Shown here: positions 44,604-58,700 of the stretch, in pieces
Layout of the letters: every line of letters starts with the position of its first letter
Position numbering within the stretch: position 1 is the stretch's first letter
NCBI GenBank assembly: GCA_942159475.1
Contig: OW804098.1
Location: forward strand, 78,919,178 to 78,983,177
Reading direction: 5' to 3'
Length of the DNA stretch: 64,000 nucleotides
DNA from: Sthenelais limicola
Lineage: Eukaryota; Annelida; Polychaeta; Phyllodocida; Sigalionidae
Notes under the pieces: generated by a model
Databases searched by the model: none
The model's input: the letters and a program-made list of their open reading frames with translations, nothing else
Told to the model about the DNA's origin: nothing
Translations under genes and position numbers: made by a program

Positions 44604-44614
44604 CTCGTCGCCAA
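44604..44614 (-). promoter_or_regulatory. Primer-binding site of element C
   Basis: Next to the 5' LTR the coding strand reads T, then TGGCGACGAGGCAG. The first 11 bases complement the 3' end of tRNA-Ser(GCU), which starts GACGAGG and ends CCTCGTCG before CCA, as I recall it. This differs from the Leu-type site of A and B. Confidence 0.55.
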
Positions 44615-44784
44615 TGTAATGTCCCTTAGTCTATATGTGAATAGAGATATTCACTGGATATTACTGCTCGTAATGATAAGTCAACACCATAGCTTCGGGT
44701 CCCGGAAGTAGAGCCTCCTTTATTCATAAGCGCCGGAACAGCATTGGTGCCCCTGAGGGATTCACCGAAATGGTCAACACTACA
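44615..44784 (-). repeat. 5' LTR of element C
   Basis: 170 bp, identical to the 3' LTR. The leader between it and the gag ATG is about 437 bp and contains no long frame. Confidence 0.95.
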
Positions 44785-44789
44785 CTCCT

Positions 44790-47700
44790 GTGGTGCAAGG
44801 GGGCTTTGTGCACCATGATGGTCACCGCCGATGCCCACCCCTCTCCAGAACCTCTTGACCTAATTGCTGAAGATTAATTATTGGTACATGATTAATACAA
44901 ACTATCATTCATACACATTGCACTCTTCCAGAATTATATTCCCCATGTTGCAAGCATGATTTTGGTATTCGATTTATCTCTCTACTATACTTACAAATCA
45001 AGTTACAGTTAAATTTCTTTGGAACACTTATTTGAAAGCACTTTTTCTTTTTAAGATTTTTATATTTCCTAATCCGTCCTAATTATTGGGATTTGAGTAT
45101 GTGGTTCTTGAGAAATGTAGCTTTCCTGTGGTATATGTGGTTAAGGTGTCGCACAATGTCGCATGGGGAAAAAATGCAGGTAAAAATGATGAATTTTGTG
45201 TAGTTGGTACTTGATATCTCCACTTGTACTGCATGTATTTGAACTGGGGAAGGACATTTTTTCTGCTCTTTAGTACCTACTTGATGTTGTATCGAAATAA
45301 TTCTGATACAGGTAACCAAAACTCAAAAGTTTAAAATGATTTTTTAAAATTGCAATTAAGTCGTTTAGAAATGGTGAGGGGCACCTCACTGCTAATGACC
45401 AGATAAGAGCTAATCACCCTGCTGGGCGGCGGAGATGATGGAACCCTTCATCTCCCTCTGACTCTGTCCCTTTTACTCTAAGAACAAACCTAATTAATGC
45501 CCGGAATTAATGTCCCCAGGAAGTATTTCTATTTTCTACATGGTATAATTTGTAAAGAGAAATATGAAAAAATATTGGGTGAGTTGTGTGAAATGCAATA
45601 ATATGCATGACGTGACTTGCCATTTGCCTCCTTCCCATACATGTGTCTTATCATATATAAACATTTAAGAATATGAACTTCTTAGGTACCTTACCTAGAA
45701 ATAAGACAGTTAAATTTAGTGATGAAACTTAATTGAGATATTGACCCATATACCAAGATAAGAATTAGCGGTTATTTTTCAGAAAATTCATTTTATTTGA
45801 AAAAATTATATTTCAACAGATATATACTGATCATAGAAAATTGTTTAATACTTCATATGAAAGTAGACTTTCTATCCTAACAATGATTTACTGTAAGGTA
45901 AACTCTCTGACAAATAGGCCTATCAATTACAGTATAATATACATTTGGAAAAGTAATTCTAGACTATATTTCTTTACCGAAAACTCAAATTTATGTAACT
46001 TCTAAGCTATCAGGGCTACAATAATGTGTCTTAATTCAACCTTGAAGTGCTCAGCCCATAGAGATAACATAGGCTCTGTATAATATAGCTTGTCAGTAAC
46101 TGAAGCGATATTGCTTGCAGGCAATACACCGCTTATCTAGTTTTTGGTACACTAGCTGTGTCCATGCATGCTTTCTGATCTTCCACAGTTCTGGCTCTTC
46201 TTTGGGGCTATGTTTTCAGAGCAAATCTAGCTAAAGATATGATTATGGTATCCAACTATTTATTCCTCAAAATCGCTGTAGATCATGTTAATCTAACATA
46301 AGTTATATGGGAGGGGTGAAATAAACACAGAACAACCCATCAAATGAAAGGTAATTTGTTGTATATAAATGGTTTAAAATGCACAAACCTGTAGGATTGA
46401 TATTTAAGAAAACATGATATATATATTGAAACTTTATTTCCATTTTGCTGCACATAAGGTCTACATGAAAATAGGACTCTCAGCTCTGTCTCTCATCAGA
46501 GACAGATCTAGCAGCCATTTGGACATATTTCCCCCAATTATATAAATGTAAATTGTTGTATAGGGGTGTGGTTATGAGCGAGTGAGCACCAATCAGTGCC
46601 TTAATGTACCGGTACTTAATTCTCTTCTAGAGTCCCAGGATAACTTAAGATCTATTCCATCACAAACCCTGTGACAGTAGTAGTTCTTATCTTAAGTTTT
46701 TATTAGTTATACCTCAAGAATTAAGTTAGGATGATAAGTTTTATTTGATTAGCATTTTCTCACTTAACATATGTAGTGAACTGCAGATTTGTAAGAGGCT
46801 CGATTCACAAATTCTGTGAAAGAACAACAAACAAAGGTAAATTCGTTATCTGAGGTTTATTGATTCAGAAGTACAATGGCAAAACAACCGTGGTACAGTT
46901 TGATTTGAACAACAGAAATATCTCAGTCCATGGGCAGCAAGAGTCTGTAGTGTCAATCCAAGACTGGATCCCCTTGTGGAGCCGATGCATGCTCCGCCTA
47001 CCATCCACAGGAGAGTGTCTGTAGTGACAAATTGACAATGATGTGGAGTCGCCTCCTGTCGGAACTGGCTCCTTCAGTTTTACCAAGAAACCAAGCAATA
47101 ATTATGACCAATTGGTACTGAGCCCTTGGCTCTGTCGGAATAGAATGTCACCTGTTTCATTTTCATTGGTTTTTCATGGAACCGATTGGGCACCAATGAA
47201 GCCGAGGAGGCATTCTGGGCAGTTGTGACAAGTTGTGTGCAACATAGGAGTGATAGGATTGGTTCCGATGCATATCTAAAACTGATGATGCCTTTCATTC
47301 CAAACCGAGCAGTCGAGACAGACTGAAAGGTTTCTTTGGTTCGGCTCAGTCGGAGTAATGGCAATAGCAACATTTGATACCCCCACCACAAGAAACCGAT
47401 GAAAACTGATAGCATTGGTTTATTGGTAAAACTGATTACATGGAGCCGATGGGTCATTAATTGCGACTCATACAATAAGTGCTAAGTATTTTTGTCCACA
47501 GGGGGATAGAATGGTAACCATGGAAACAATGCTACAATTTAGGGCTTATTTTTGTCACTTTTCCTGTTTGTATTTAGTGGAGAGGGGAGTTATCGCTGTA
47601 TATCGATCTTGGTCGTTCGGTAAATGATGATTGAAATGATGTTTGTATTTAGGTATTTTGAGGAATTTGTGTATACAAAAACATTCAATTTCCCGGTCTT

Positions 47701-48339
47701 TGATACCTTGATATTTCTAAAGAAAAACACAGTTCTACTTGAAAAACTGTTTCATAGAAACATAGTTCGATGAAATACATTCATTTTCCGTCAAAATTAT
47801 TTATAAATTGAAATGATTAATTTCCATTAAATCCTTCACCCAAATTTGCTGAAACTCTCAATTCTTGCCAGGCATATCAAAATTAGTTGTTCGAATCCAT
47901 TGTCTGTGTCCGTCAATGGTAACCATGGAAACAACTAATAGGATATACCCTAGGCTAATTTCTCTCAGAAAAATAATTTCTCAGAAATCTTCTGATATAG
48001 GCAAGTGTGGTATCAGAAGAAATGTCTCAACAAGGAGAATTCAGAAATATAATTCATATCCAAATTGGGGTCGTTCTGTTACCATAACAACCACAAATTT
48101 ATTTGGTTGCTGTGGTAACAGCCTCATATAATGTTGTAAAAACTAACTTAATCTAATAGGGGAATCATTTACACTTGCTTTGGTTTTATATGTTCTAACT
48201 TTTTTTAGGTGCAGTTTTATTAAGGTTGGTCCATATATAATAAGGCAAATATGAGAGAAGCTGTAATGCTACTTTATATTAGTTAAGATCTAATGTCTGT
48301 CCCCGTTTTTTTCCTAGGTCAAAGCCAAGATTTCTTGTT
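44790..48339. other. Intergenic DNA between element C and the SINE heads
   Basis: No exon was recognised. Repeated short motifs occur at 47.0-47.5 kb (CCGAT-type words) and near-identical GGTAACCATGGAAACAA sites at about 47,512 and 47,918. The latter are X-box-like but probably part of a dispersed repeat. Confidence 0.4.
48080..48120. repeat. Short hairpin, GTTACCATAACAACC arms
   Basis: GTTACCATAACAACC and GGTTGCTGTGGTAAC form an imperfect inverted repeat around a short AT-rich loop. Confidence 0.5.
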
Positions 48340-48415
48340 AGCCTAGCCTTGCCTAGACAGGGAACTGAACCCTGGACCTTTGGATTACCTAACTATCTAC
48401 TGTGCTATCCAGGCT
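48340..48415 (-). mobile_element. tRNA-derived SINE head, minus strand
   Basis: On the minus strand an A-box-like TAGCACAGTAGATAG is followed at tRNA-like distance by the B-box-like GGGTTCAGTTCCC. This matches the 5' half of a tRNA-derived SINE. Folding is imperfect and there is no good acceptor stem, so it is not a working tRNA gene. Confidence 0.5.
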
Positions 48416-48451
48416 GCTCTATTCCAGCTGGGCACAACCTTATTCCAGGAG

Positions 48452-48534
48452 ATGTGCGGTAGCCTAGTGGTCTAAATTGCTGGGTCGACCCAGTGGCATG
48501 AACATGTTTTGGGTTCGAACCCAGGCACGGCTAC
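48452..48534 (+). mobile_element. tRNA-derived SINE head, plus strand
   Basis: A-box TAGCCTAGTGG and B-box GGTTCGAACCC lie 41 bp apart, a tRNA-like layout. The region ends CCAGGCACGGCTAC. It is followed by unrelated sequence and an A-rich stretch at about 48,600. The missing acceptor stem argues against a true tRNA. Confidence 0.6.
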
Positions 48535-49778
48535 AATTTCACCTCCTCCCCCAGGTAACAGAAGACCAATATTGCAGTGATCTAGTTCTAGTAAAGAAAT
48601 GTAAAAAAAACCCCAAAAAACAGATCCTATCCCCCACATCACTAAAATGATTGTAATCACCACTGCCGATGACCCTATTATAGATAGGCTGTGTATCATA
48701 GCTATGCCCATAACAGCTGGTCATTGATCAAACAAGTAAAGGTTTGTTGTCCTTGTAAAAATATTTAATTGTCCTGGGTACATAATAACCAAGTATACCA
48801 AAATTATTCTTTGTCTTGAGCTCACAAGGAAAAATATTCCCAGATTTGTTGGGAATACTGAAAAATCCATTTTAAGTAGCCATATAGATCAATACATACC
48901 AAAAGTCACTCAACATGGAGTAAAACTATAGTATAAACATAATTTATATGATGATTCCCTACAACGATCTGTGGCATTTGATTCTTGCTACTGATATAAC
49001 ACAATTTTATAGTCAACTCATTATAGACTCGAGTATTTGAGGACTACTTCATAGAAAGATATAACACCGATGACCTTGGTCTACAGTAACATGCATTGTT
49101 TAAGATTTGTGGTCTACAGTAACATGCATTGTTAAAGATTTTAAGGCCTATATGGATTAACACAAGGCAATACAGGTGAAGTTAATATCCAAACCACTGA
49201 AGAATACATGTATGAGTAATCGGAATGCATTCATTAAACAGTTTAATCGACGGCTCCATGTTTGAAATCTATTTTCATGAAACTAATAAAAAGGCCCAAA
49301 GGGCAACGCGCAAAATATGGATAACGGTTCCTTAATGACAATAAACCCAGCATTATTTTCGTGTATGATAAATAAAAAAAAAATGTTTTGTAAAAGGGCT
49401 ATATGTCTTCCTGACTCTGGTAAGTTATCACTCCAACAGTGCTTACAAGAAACTGTGAGTTGGTTCGTAATTCATACTCACTGCATACTCACTCATGACT
49501 TGATATACTGTGAGCATGACATGATATTACTGAAGGTTCTGACAATATATCCGTATATATATGACTCTAAGGAGTCTGCTCCTACCCATTGGCAACTATC
49601 ACACTATTATGGCATTTTTCCCAGTCTTAAAATATCACAAATATTTAAATGAAAGGTAAACAGTATACATAATGCCAATTTAGTTTTCTAAAGAGCCTAA
49701 AGAACGTAATCAATTAATTAATGTCCATCAAAAACCTTTGTGTACATCCTCTATTTGCAGTAAATACCAAGATTTTTT
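48535..49778. other. Non-coding DNA downstream of the transporter gene
   Basis: It must contain the transporter's 3' UTR on the minus strand, but I could not place a convincing polyadenylation signal. A 36-bp tandem duplication (CTACAGTAACATGCATTG) is at about 49,078-49,138. Confidence 0.4.
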
Positions 49779-52700
49779 TTATACTTTCTGTGCGTTAACC
49801 TTCTTCCCTTCTGGCAAAGTAGGACTGCCCTTTTTCTGTTTTTCCAGTTGCACTGGAGTGAAGGCACTGATAATATTTATTCCAAGAAATACAACTCCCA
49901 TGATGATGAAGATAAAGTTGACATCAAACGGAAATCCTATTTTGGCACCATGTGTTATAGACCATGCAAAAACACTGCCGCAGAAAGGTGGAGCTGCAGC
50001 TCTGAAAATATCATTAACATAATAATTATTAATATTATGTTCCTTTCAGGTAAGGGAAGGTAATGTGTAACTGAAGGAATGAAGTGAATATTCTTACCTT
50101 CCCATAGCAGCAAATGTCATGCCAACACCATTGACAGAGCCTGCGTCTTGTGGTCTGACGGAATTATTGAGGAAGATACTGAGTGTTGAGAAATTGGAGG
50201 TGACCGCCATCTTTTGCACTGCCATGCACACCATCAATAACGACCACAGTGCAATAGGTCTGGGGAGCAGACAAATGAAGGTAACGAAATCAAGTAGATT
50301 AAAGTACATTGAAATTATGATAATTAGCCGTGAATATGATATGCTATAATTATGAAAGATCTTGTTTGTCTATTCTTCTGTCATTGATCAATATTTCCGA
50401 GGGTACATTATTAACTAAGGTATGAAGCAAAATGGCAAATTTAACACTGATGGAATAAAGAAGGGACATGTTCTAGGGAAGGCATTGCGTTTTATGTGTG
50501 GATATTCATGAATATACGAATGATATATAGCTTCTTAAGTTAATCTTTAAGTAAAGGGGCGAGCTGAATCAAGTACATGTATGTATACAGGATATCAGAC
50601 ACGAATATGGTTAAAGATAATGAACTGAGATTATAACAGTCCCCCTCTGTACATTGCCGTTTACAAAAACATCAATTTAAAAATTGGATTGCCTCTTTTA
50701 CCCAGGTGCTGCTGGTTTGATGACTTAACTCACCATCAGTTACAGCTATCTCATTACTTTTTTTTTAACCATTTGATTGGTGGGCTGTTTTAGTGCATAG
50801 CGTTTCCCCAGGGGAAACAAAACAGGGTCTTAAAGATACAACTCTGAAAGTACCTAAGATATGATGAGTACCCTTGAGATTTTTATCAGGTTATTGTAAT
50901 ATTTTCTCAAAGCAATATTTTATATCTTGTGTGAGTATTTGTGATTTAAATTCAATTTAATTCAATTCAATTTAAAAGTGTTTTGGATCAAGATTTTCGT
51001 AGTAGTTTTACCAAAAGATGTGTCTGTGTATTGTCCTTAGTTTTGGTCTTATGACACCTACTAAGTTTTATTTCTGTGTTATGTAGGCATACCCCATCCT
51101 CAGGTTACTATTAAGTTGTTAAACGGGGACAACGATCCTCCACCTTCTTCAAGAGCTACCATGCTACTGATTGGCAGAAGTTTGATATGTTTTTAGGTTT
51201 GATATAGATAGGAAACGTGTACTCTCTGGGACTACCGTACACCTAGTTATGCCACACCTTAAGATTGTAGCGTTTCAGGTAAACACATCTTTAGACATGG
51301 TAAATCCAGTGAAATATATACAGGTTAACTAACGAGTTGGTTGAAGGAGCGTGAATATTGCACACGTTGCAATATTCTAAGCGACTGAAACCAACGAGTT
51401 AGTTAACAGATTTATTATACATGCTTTCAATCATGAAAATAGAAAAAAATCGAGTCATAAATCAAAATTTTACCAGTGATGTTAGTAAAAAAAACAGATT
51501 GGTTGCCAGGACAACCCCACGTAAAACACTAGTGAAATACGTACTATTCGTAAATCACTCTAGATATGTTGTTTTCAGAGCAATGCATGTATAATAAGAA
51601 TGAAGTTAATATCAATATGAATGAAGTCAATATCAATATTTAGCAAGTTAGTATACTAATGCTAAGAAAAATGAAAACAAAACTCCCTCAAATTTGTCAA
51701 GATTGCCACTCTCAACAAGTGCTCCAGATTACCCAATTAATTGCTATATAACATTGTCGGCTTTGTGTCATAATGGCATGAAATTAGAAAAAGAAGTTAT
51801 AATATCTCATTTCAGTGCTCACCAGAATAATAAGCATGTGACTCCCATATAGATTTACCAGTGAACTGACTGGATTGCCCACTGAGACATATGTCACATA
51901 ATTATATCCTAATACAATTTAAAGCCTGACAATCTTGTCTATTCTTGAAGCAGGGACAATAGAGTGGGGTAGGGGTGAGGTTTCATTGCTGATTGACTGA
52001 ATAGTGTAAGGGGTTATGGCTGTGGTTTTGTGATGATGAATGTCATTATCCATATATAAGACTAGCAAAGTACCCGTCCTCCGGACGGTCACCCTCTATC
52101 ACCACACTTCCCCCCTCCCTCTTTTCCCTCCTCCCCCTCTTCACTGACTTTCATACCTGTTTTAGGTCCCCCTGGACGTAGGTTGTGGGAAATGACGTAG
52201 TATCTCACAGGGGCTTTCCCAGGCTATAAATAGAGTGTGGTTATCCCGATTTTAAAAAGGCTTCAAAATCACATTTCCACCCCAAATACCTTCACAAACC
52301 ACATATGACGACATCCAGAGAGTGGGGGGAGACCTCTAAAGATGAGTAAAGTGGTTTGTAAAACAACAAATTCCGAGAACATTCTGGACAAAGAAAACCT
52401 TCTTTCTACCATTTCTTTTCTACCTCCTTTCCTAGAAATCGCTCTAGCTTTATATTATATGGATGCAAGGATGGCTCCACCTAGGTCTGCAGTGGAGAAC
52501 GACATGACAAGCAGCAGCTAGGATCCAGCAATACCTACTACCAGCTACTCTGTCGCCAGCATTCATAGAGAATGGACTATTCAAAACTGTTTTTATATAT
52601 TGTTAATACATTTGAGCGGACGGTTTCTGCCGCAGCCTCACCTGCAGTATGTGTATTTGAAAACCCATCTAGTTTATATGTTTGGAATTGGATTGCCAAT

Positions 52701-55700
52701 CCCCAATTAAGCTATCTATCAATGTTAGTTACAACAGAGTAAATTAGGCGGCAGTGTGTGTGGGCCACTGAATCAACTCCTTTGCTGTAGAAAAAGTGCA
52801 GCCTTCCAAAGCACTCCAGAATAGACCATGTTCTTGCAGTTCTAGCATTCATTCTGGCATCGCCAGAAGGGATGGTGACTTTTTATCTTTTAGCTATTAT
52901 ATTATAGGCTGAGAATGGATCTTTCTGGGCAAAGTGAAATCAAGTGAAATTTAGACTTTGCGCAACCGACCCGCCCCCTACAGGGCGGATTTAGACCACC
53001 TTTAAACTTCCTTACGTTGCTCAAATACCCCTGGTCTTCTCAGTTATACAGAACTCCCAGCCATGGACCTGTTTTTTATGTTTTCCCATCTAAATGGGTA
53101 CCATTACATCATCTGAATGGCAAGTTTTGTTCCCCATGAGGCCTTTTCAGGGGACAACTTATGTATAATATGGTACAGGAAAGTAGCAATTTTAAATATA
53201 AAAAGTGGCACCCAATTTGTTCTGAGTTCCAGCTAGCCCTTTCGGACCTCCTCCCCTCTAGTACACATGCACTGTGTTTACATAGCTTCAATACTGGTCA
53301 CTGCCACCATTACATAACACCCACGCTCACTGAGGCATGTTCACTCACAGTAGGCCTATTTATAGGGTGGCTTGTGGAGGATGGCTTGTGAAGCCTAGTC
53401 ACCACCATGTGGTGACTAGGCTTTATGAACACTAAATCAAATGGATATTGTAGGTAGGAGGGGTAGAGACAGGGTGGGTGGGTGGATGGGTTCTATTTCC
53501 GTCAAAATAACAAACCCCAACGCCGAAAAACAGACACAAAATCAGTAAGTAACACCACCCAAAAATACTCGCAGGTAAAATTTCTGGACGGCCGGCATCC
53601 ATTCGCCTATGTGTACATAGCGTAGCTTGAATTGGACATTTCGAACGATGCCCGATAAAAGTCAGGTCTCTCGTATAATATAATAGCCCATCTAGGGGAT
53701 CTGCGTTTTCCGATGTATTTTCCCCGTAAAACTATGCTATTATCACTCTCTATCGATATCAGTGATACCACTCTACAACTTGGACAGAAGGAATTGTTTC
53801 ATACGGCCATATTTAAAAAAGAAACAGAAAATATGGTTACAGATTTCTGTACGTTTCTAGGGGGCTCACGAACATTGCCAAATAAGTACGGTCCAATAGA
53901 CTATAGACAGAGGTTGACTATTTGTCACAAGCAGCTAATTTATCACAGTAAAACATAGAATCTGGGGCGATTTACTTCTGGATTTAAAAAACCCTAACAT
54001 GTTATTTCGCCATTGTCTGATTACTGTTGTTCAACCATATAATAGTGTATGCGTCATAGACTGTCACTATTAGGGTAACTAAACATCGGGAATAATAAAG
54101 ATTTGTTTACTTAGAACCAAACGGAAGTTCTCCTGCACTACTAACGTATCCACCAGCTGGAAAATACCCACATTTTACAATAAGAAATGCCTCCAAATAA
54201 CATCAAAACGCATTAAATTATTCATTACAATGTGCAGAAAATGATTTTGTTTTATTTAACGTCTGAAAATAGAATATATCGGCCCTTAACTTAAAAGGTT
54301 TCATAAGGTATTGACACTCTTTTACCATCACCAATTTAAAATTAATTGAAACTATCTTAAGACTTACACTGGAAGGAGGTATCTGAAAGCTGCAACGCAT
54401 GTGGATATAAATATCAGATAGTACCCGTAACCTTGTAGTGTCTAAGGAAAAAGGGCAAGCATTAATTGTACAGGTGGTAAAAATATAATGATAGTGGCAA
54501 CGTAAGGGGCATATTGTGATGAGGTATAAAGCAGCGTGACAAGGCAGGATTTGCAGCTCAGATTGCCATGCCATGTCCATACGTGGGTCTTCTTTTTTGA
54601 TGTAATGACTCCTAACAAAATTTGACTTTAATCAGCCGATTGGAAGAACTAGATAAAGAACGATAATATGTGGTAACAGGGTGGGCCGCAGGCAAAGTTT
54701 AATATAGGCCTACAATTAAAATTTCGGTCAGAAAAAGAAAGAAGGTTGTCAAACATATGTTTACCACACTTGCCTTCACATGACTAATAAACTGTGAAAA
54801 ATAAACTGTAAAAATAGCCACACTTGCCTTGCCACAGTTATAGTAAACGGTGAAAATGGTCAGTCTTAATATAGCTATCAGTAATACTAAATCTTCTTAC
54901 AGAGAGTATATATGTGAGAGCAGCCCAAGTTGCGAGGTCAAGCCTAGTCCATTCCCATCATACACACCTCGCTACATAATCTTATTGTATATACAATTAC
55001 TCTAGACCTCCTCTTATCTAATCTTATTGCACCCATAACAATATTATCAAATATTAGTGCCAAATCTGTTATGAGTAATAGGTCAGCCGTGGGTACCAAT
55101 GAGATGATAAAATCATGAATATAGGAATTAAATCGTGAATATAAGTTTTATATATTTTTTAAAAACTTACCTTCAGAGCACTGAATTTGGCAACTAGTTT
55201 TGGATACAGAAATACTTGAACAAAAAGGAGAACAGTGGAAGAGCCTCCAAGAGCTACTCCGATCTTCTGTGCACTGAATCCCAAGCCTCCTACAGAGAAG
55301 AAAAGCAATATGAAATAAAAATCTAGTACCACCCCCACCCCTATTATAATATGAAATAGATAAAAGTACTGCGAGGCTGTAGAAAATAGGAGATATCTAG
55401 GTCAAGTACTTGTTCCAATAAATTTATTTTCAAGCTTCACTTACCAAGGCGAGGTGCCGTAGATGCCCACACAACGAAAACATCGTCCCAACCAATCACG
55501 GCAAAGGAGAAGAGGGTATAGAGGACTATACAAATCATCACTTCACCGGAGCTGTAACAGAAATGAAGCGTTTAATATATGGAAACCTATCACCTCAATA
55601 ATACACCACATAAAATACACTGATTTGCTAAAGTGGCCTTAGATTAGTTAATACTTGGAATATGTTATCAAATTTTCTGTTTGCGGATTATGGAAAATCT

Positions 55701-58700
55701 AAGAAAAAAGAAAAAGCAAAACAATTAGTATACAATGGAAGTATCATATGCACAGATAAGTAAATGCTATTAAATCAGAGAAGGAAAGATTGGGTACTTT
55801 TAAAGAACATTGAAACTTACCGAATTAATCTACAAAAGACAAAGTCGGATAGGCGAAGACAACAACTGCTGCTTTCTCTCCTTTCTGGGCATTCTTCAAT
55901 CACAGTCAGTTCATTTCTATGTGTTGCGTGGCTTCCCTCTTTGTAATTTATTACCTCTAAAGTTTTAGAAGCACCACCAGATAAAGCACCATTAATGAAA
56001 GGCACCTTTTCCTCTGTTTGTGTAAATGACTTTTCACCGGGCATAAATTGCACACTGGAACTTCTGACAGCTTCTGCCCTTGGTTCAGGACGTTGTGTCT
56101 TATGAATACCAAGGTCTCCATAAATATAACAACTACCTGCCAGCCACAAATTAGGAGATGATGTTGTTATGCCACCATATTTTATGATCGAGGTGCTAGA
56201 AACTCCATTTCCCACAGTCAATGAATTGCTTTTTGGGCTACTTAAATCCCCCATTGACTTGGATTTGGAGGGAAAATTAGTGTTTTTTTTATTATCTAAG
56301 ATTTCCATATAAAGAACATTAGCACTACTTGGGAGAGGTTCTACAATATCCACGACTGATTCTTCGGCTCCCCTGAAAATAAAATAAAAACTCTTCATGT
56401 GTCTGTAGCTTTCCAAAATGTTTCAGTGCAAAGGGGTAACATACATTTCTGTCAAACCATTTAGAAGCAGGTTTCATGGCACCGACAATAATCGAATAAG
56501 ATGTATTTGGATCCCACTATGCCCTCCATCCTTTCAGAACCTTCTGGCTATACTTATATTGTGTCTATACGTTGGACCATGCTTAATGGAATCTGCATTT
56601 TGTTTCGTATAGACCTCTATATTTCATGGTATTAGTACATCCAACACTTTCAGTCTGTCTGAATTCTAAACATCTGATACTTTTATCATAGTGTCACTTA
56701 ACCCCGAAATATTATGAGAAAATCAACTTCTTTTATTCAAGCTATTATTCAAATGTAATGGCTCCAGTGGTCCTTAATGCAACCTAACATTTAGTGAGTT
56801 TTACCCATTTAGATGAGGGAAAAGTAGTTCCACAGTTTAATACTCCATTCTGGGCGCCAGTGAACAACATTAGCATACATCATTCTGTCGCTAAATCATG
56901 AAATGAACATGCAATATACATAATACACAAGTTGGGAGAGTTGTGTACATTTCAGGCGCCACATTGTGACGTAACACATCACCCTCGGTGCCCTCTTGTG
57001 CTAAACAGACCTTTTCTACTTTTCACCTACGCCTATGAGCGACTATAAGTTAGACATAAATGGAGGCAAAGAATTGGGACTTGGGTGTTGTACTTATGGA
57101 TCCATAACGTTTTTCATCCTAAAAGTGACCATGAACCTGTTTAGTGACCCTTTAATAGTCCAAATTACAGTTGAAATCCTTTATAATCTTACACTTGTTC
57201 CTAAAAGTACTCTCATGTTTATTTTCTTTCGGTAAGTATTTCAATCTCATTTATTGCAAATCATTCCTGTCTGCCTATTTTCTAATGCTAATGGTATATA
57301 CAATTGCATTACCATATTTTGCACTTACGTTGTTTGGAGAGTTTCTGGTAAGGCCCACCACAGCACAATAAAACTGGCTATGCAAATGAAGGCAGCCACA
57401 AGTGATGGCAGGAGGAACGGGTAGGTACCAAATATACATTCAGGAGGGAACACAGAAGGGTATTTCTCACTTGGTTGTGCCAGAAGCCCTGAAATACAAA
57501 ATATTTCAAGTTGAGGGCTATTAGTCTCCTTGGAAGATATTTCAGGAAATTAAAGACCATTAAATTAAGAACATTAGATTATCTTGATTTTAATCAAATA
57601 TCCTTTAAGCAATTAAATTACTTTGTAATAATCATCAATCAGTTGAAAATAGAGTGAAGAACGCATCAGTACAAGTTCATGAAAAAGGTGAATCACATGT
57701 TTTGTTAATTCTTATTATATAAAAAACGTTCGGAGTGTAGATTCAGCTGGACGAGGACTGAAACGGACAGTACAGGTCAAACATGCTCATAATATATTAA
57801 TAGAGTTGTAGTGTTGTGGTATCTGTACCCAGCGCCTAAACAGATACAACACTGAAGTCAGGTCCTTTCCAGTTTCCACAGCTCGGATAAATAAATTCTG
57901 ATATTGTAGGTTCTGACCTGAAATAACTGGGCCTAACACGACCCCACTTCCCCATGCGAAGGCTATTGCAGACATCCCAGCTGCTTGGTTGGTGTCATCA
58001 GAAATCTCATATAAAACAGACTTGGACGCACCAACAATACCTGTTCAAAGAAAAAAGTGAATAAAACAGAAAATTCAGATAATTTCCTCATTTACACATC
58101 GTATAACATAGCCACTGAGCTAGCTGAGGCACCTTTCATTGGGATGGAAAGTTTTGTGATAGCAAAACACTGCCGAAATTATGTCCTAACTCGAGGAAGA
58201 AATACTACTTGTTTTTTACCATTATTGATCCAATGTTCAATTCTATTCTATTAAAAGAAAAATTATACCAGAGAACACTCATTGCAGGACCGGATGTGTA
58301 CTGAGAAACGAGCTACCAATTTTCCAATTGAGAAATAAAGAATATAATCAGACAACACTCACCATTGAAAAGGCCACAAAGTATACGAGTGGCTATGGCC
58401 ATTTCTATATTCACTGAGAAGCCAAAAGCAACGTTTGTGATTGCTATGAAGACAAGGTTGCTCAGAATTATTGGTCTTCGACCGAACTGGTCTGACATCC
58501 AGCCCCAGAAAAAGCTAAAACAGAGAAAAACAGTGATTGATTCTAAGTATAATTTTTCTGAATCTGTTCTGTTATTTTTTTAACTATATATTTTTACACA
58601 TACCTGGTGAACATGCGTCCTATGAACATGCCAGATGCTACATAACCCACATAGTAACCTTTGTCTTCTTCCGAATGCCCAAAGTGCTAGAATACAAATT

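Larger units (their letters stand above)
39866..44784 (-). mobile_element. Ty3/gypsy LTR retrotransposon C, full length and apparently intact
   Basis: It is 4,919 bp, with 170-bp LTRs that are identical by eye, begin TGTAGTG and end ATTACA. The perfect 5-bp target duplication CTCCT is at 39,861-39,865 and 44,785-44,789. A primer-binding site starts one base after the 5' LTR, and an A/G polypurine tract directly precedes the 3' LTR. One uninterrupted gag-pol frame fills the interior. Its lineage differs from elements A and B and resembles the K02A2.6-like gypsy elements common in invertebrates. It has every feature expected of a recently inserted, possibly active copy. It is in the same orientation as RBKS and ends 390 bp upstream of its ATG. 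Confidence 0.96.

Noticed and set aside
47080..47475. A 131-codon open frame on the minus strand in intergenic DNA
   Set aside because: It has no recognisable domain, hydrophobic and low-complexity stretches, and the underlying DNA is a degenerate CCGAT-type repeat. It is most likely open by chance.
48452..48534. A true tRNA gene
   Set aside because: The A and B boxes are good, but the acceptor stem and anticodon arm do not pair properly. It is a SINE head.
52061..53423. A complete Helitron from the ACTAGCAAAGTACCC block to the hairpin at 53,391-53,423
   Set aside because: The 3' hairpin is followed by CTAA then A, not by CTRR and T. No TC 5' end is fixed, and the middle contains a different repeat family. 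The hairpin is reported alone.
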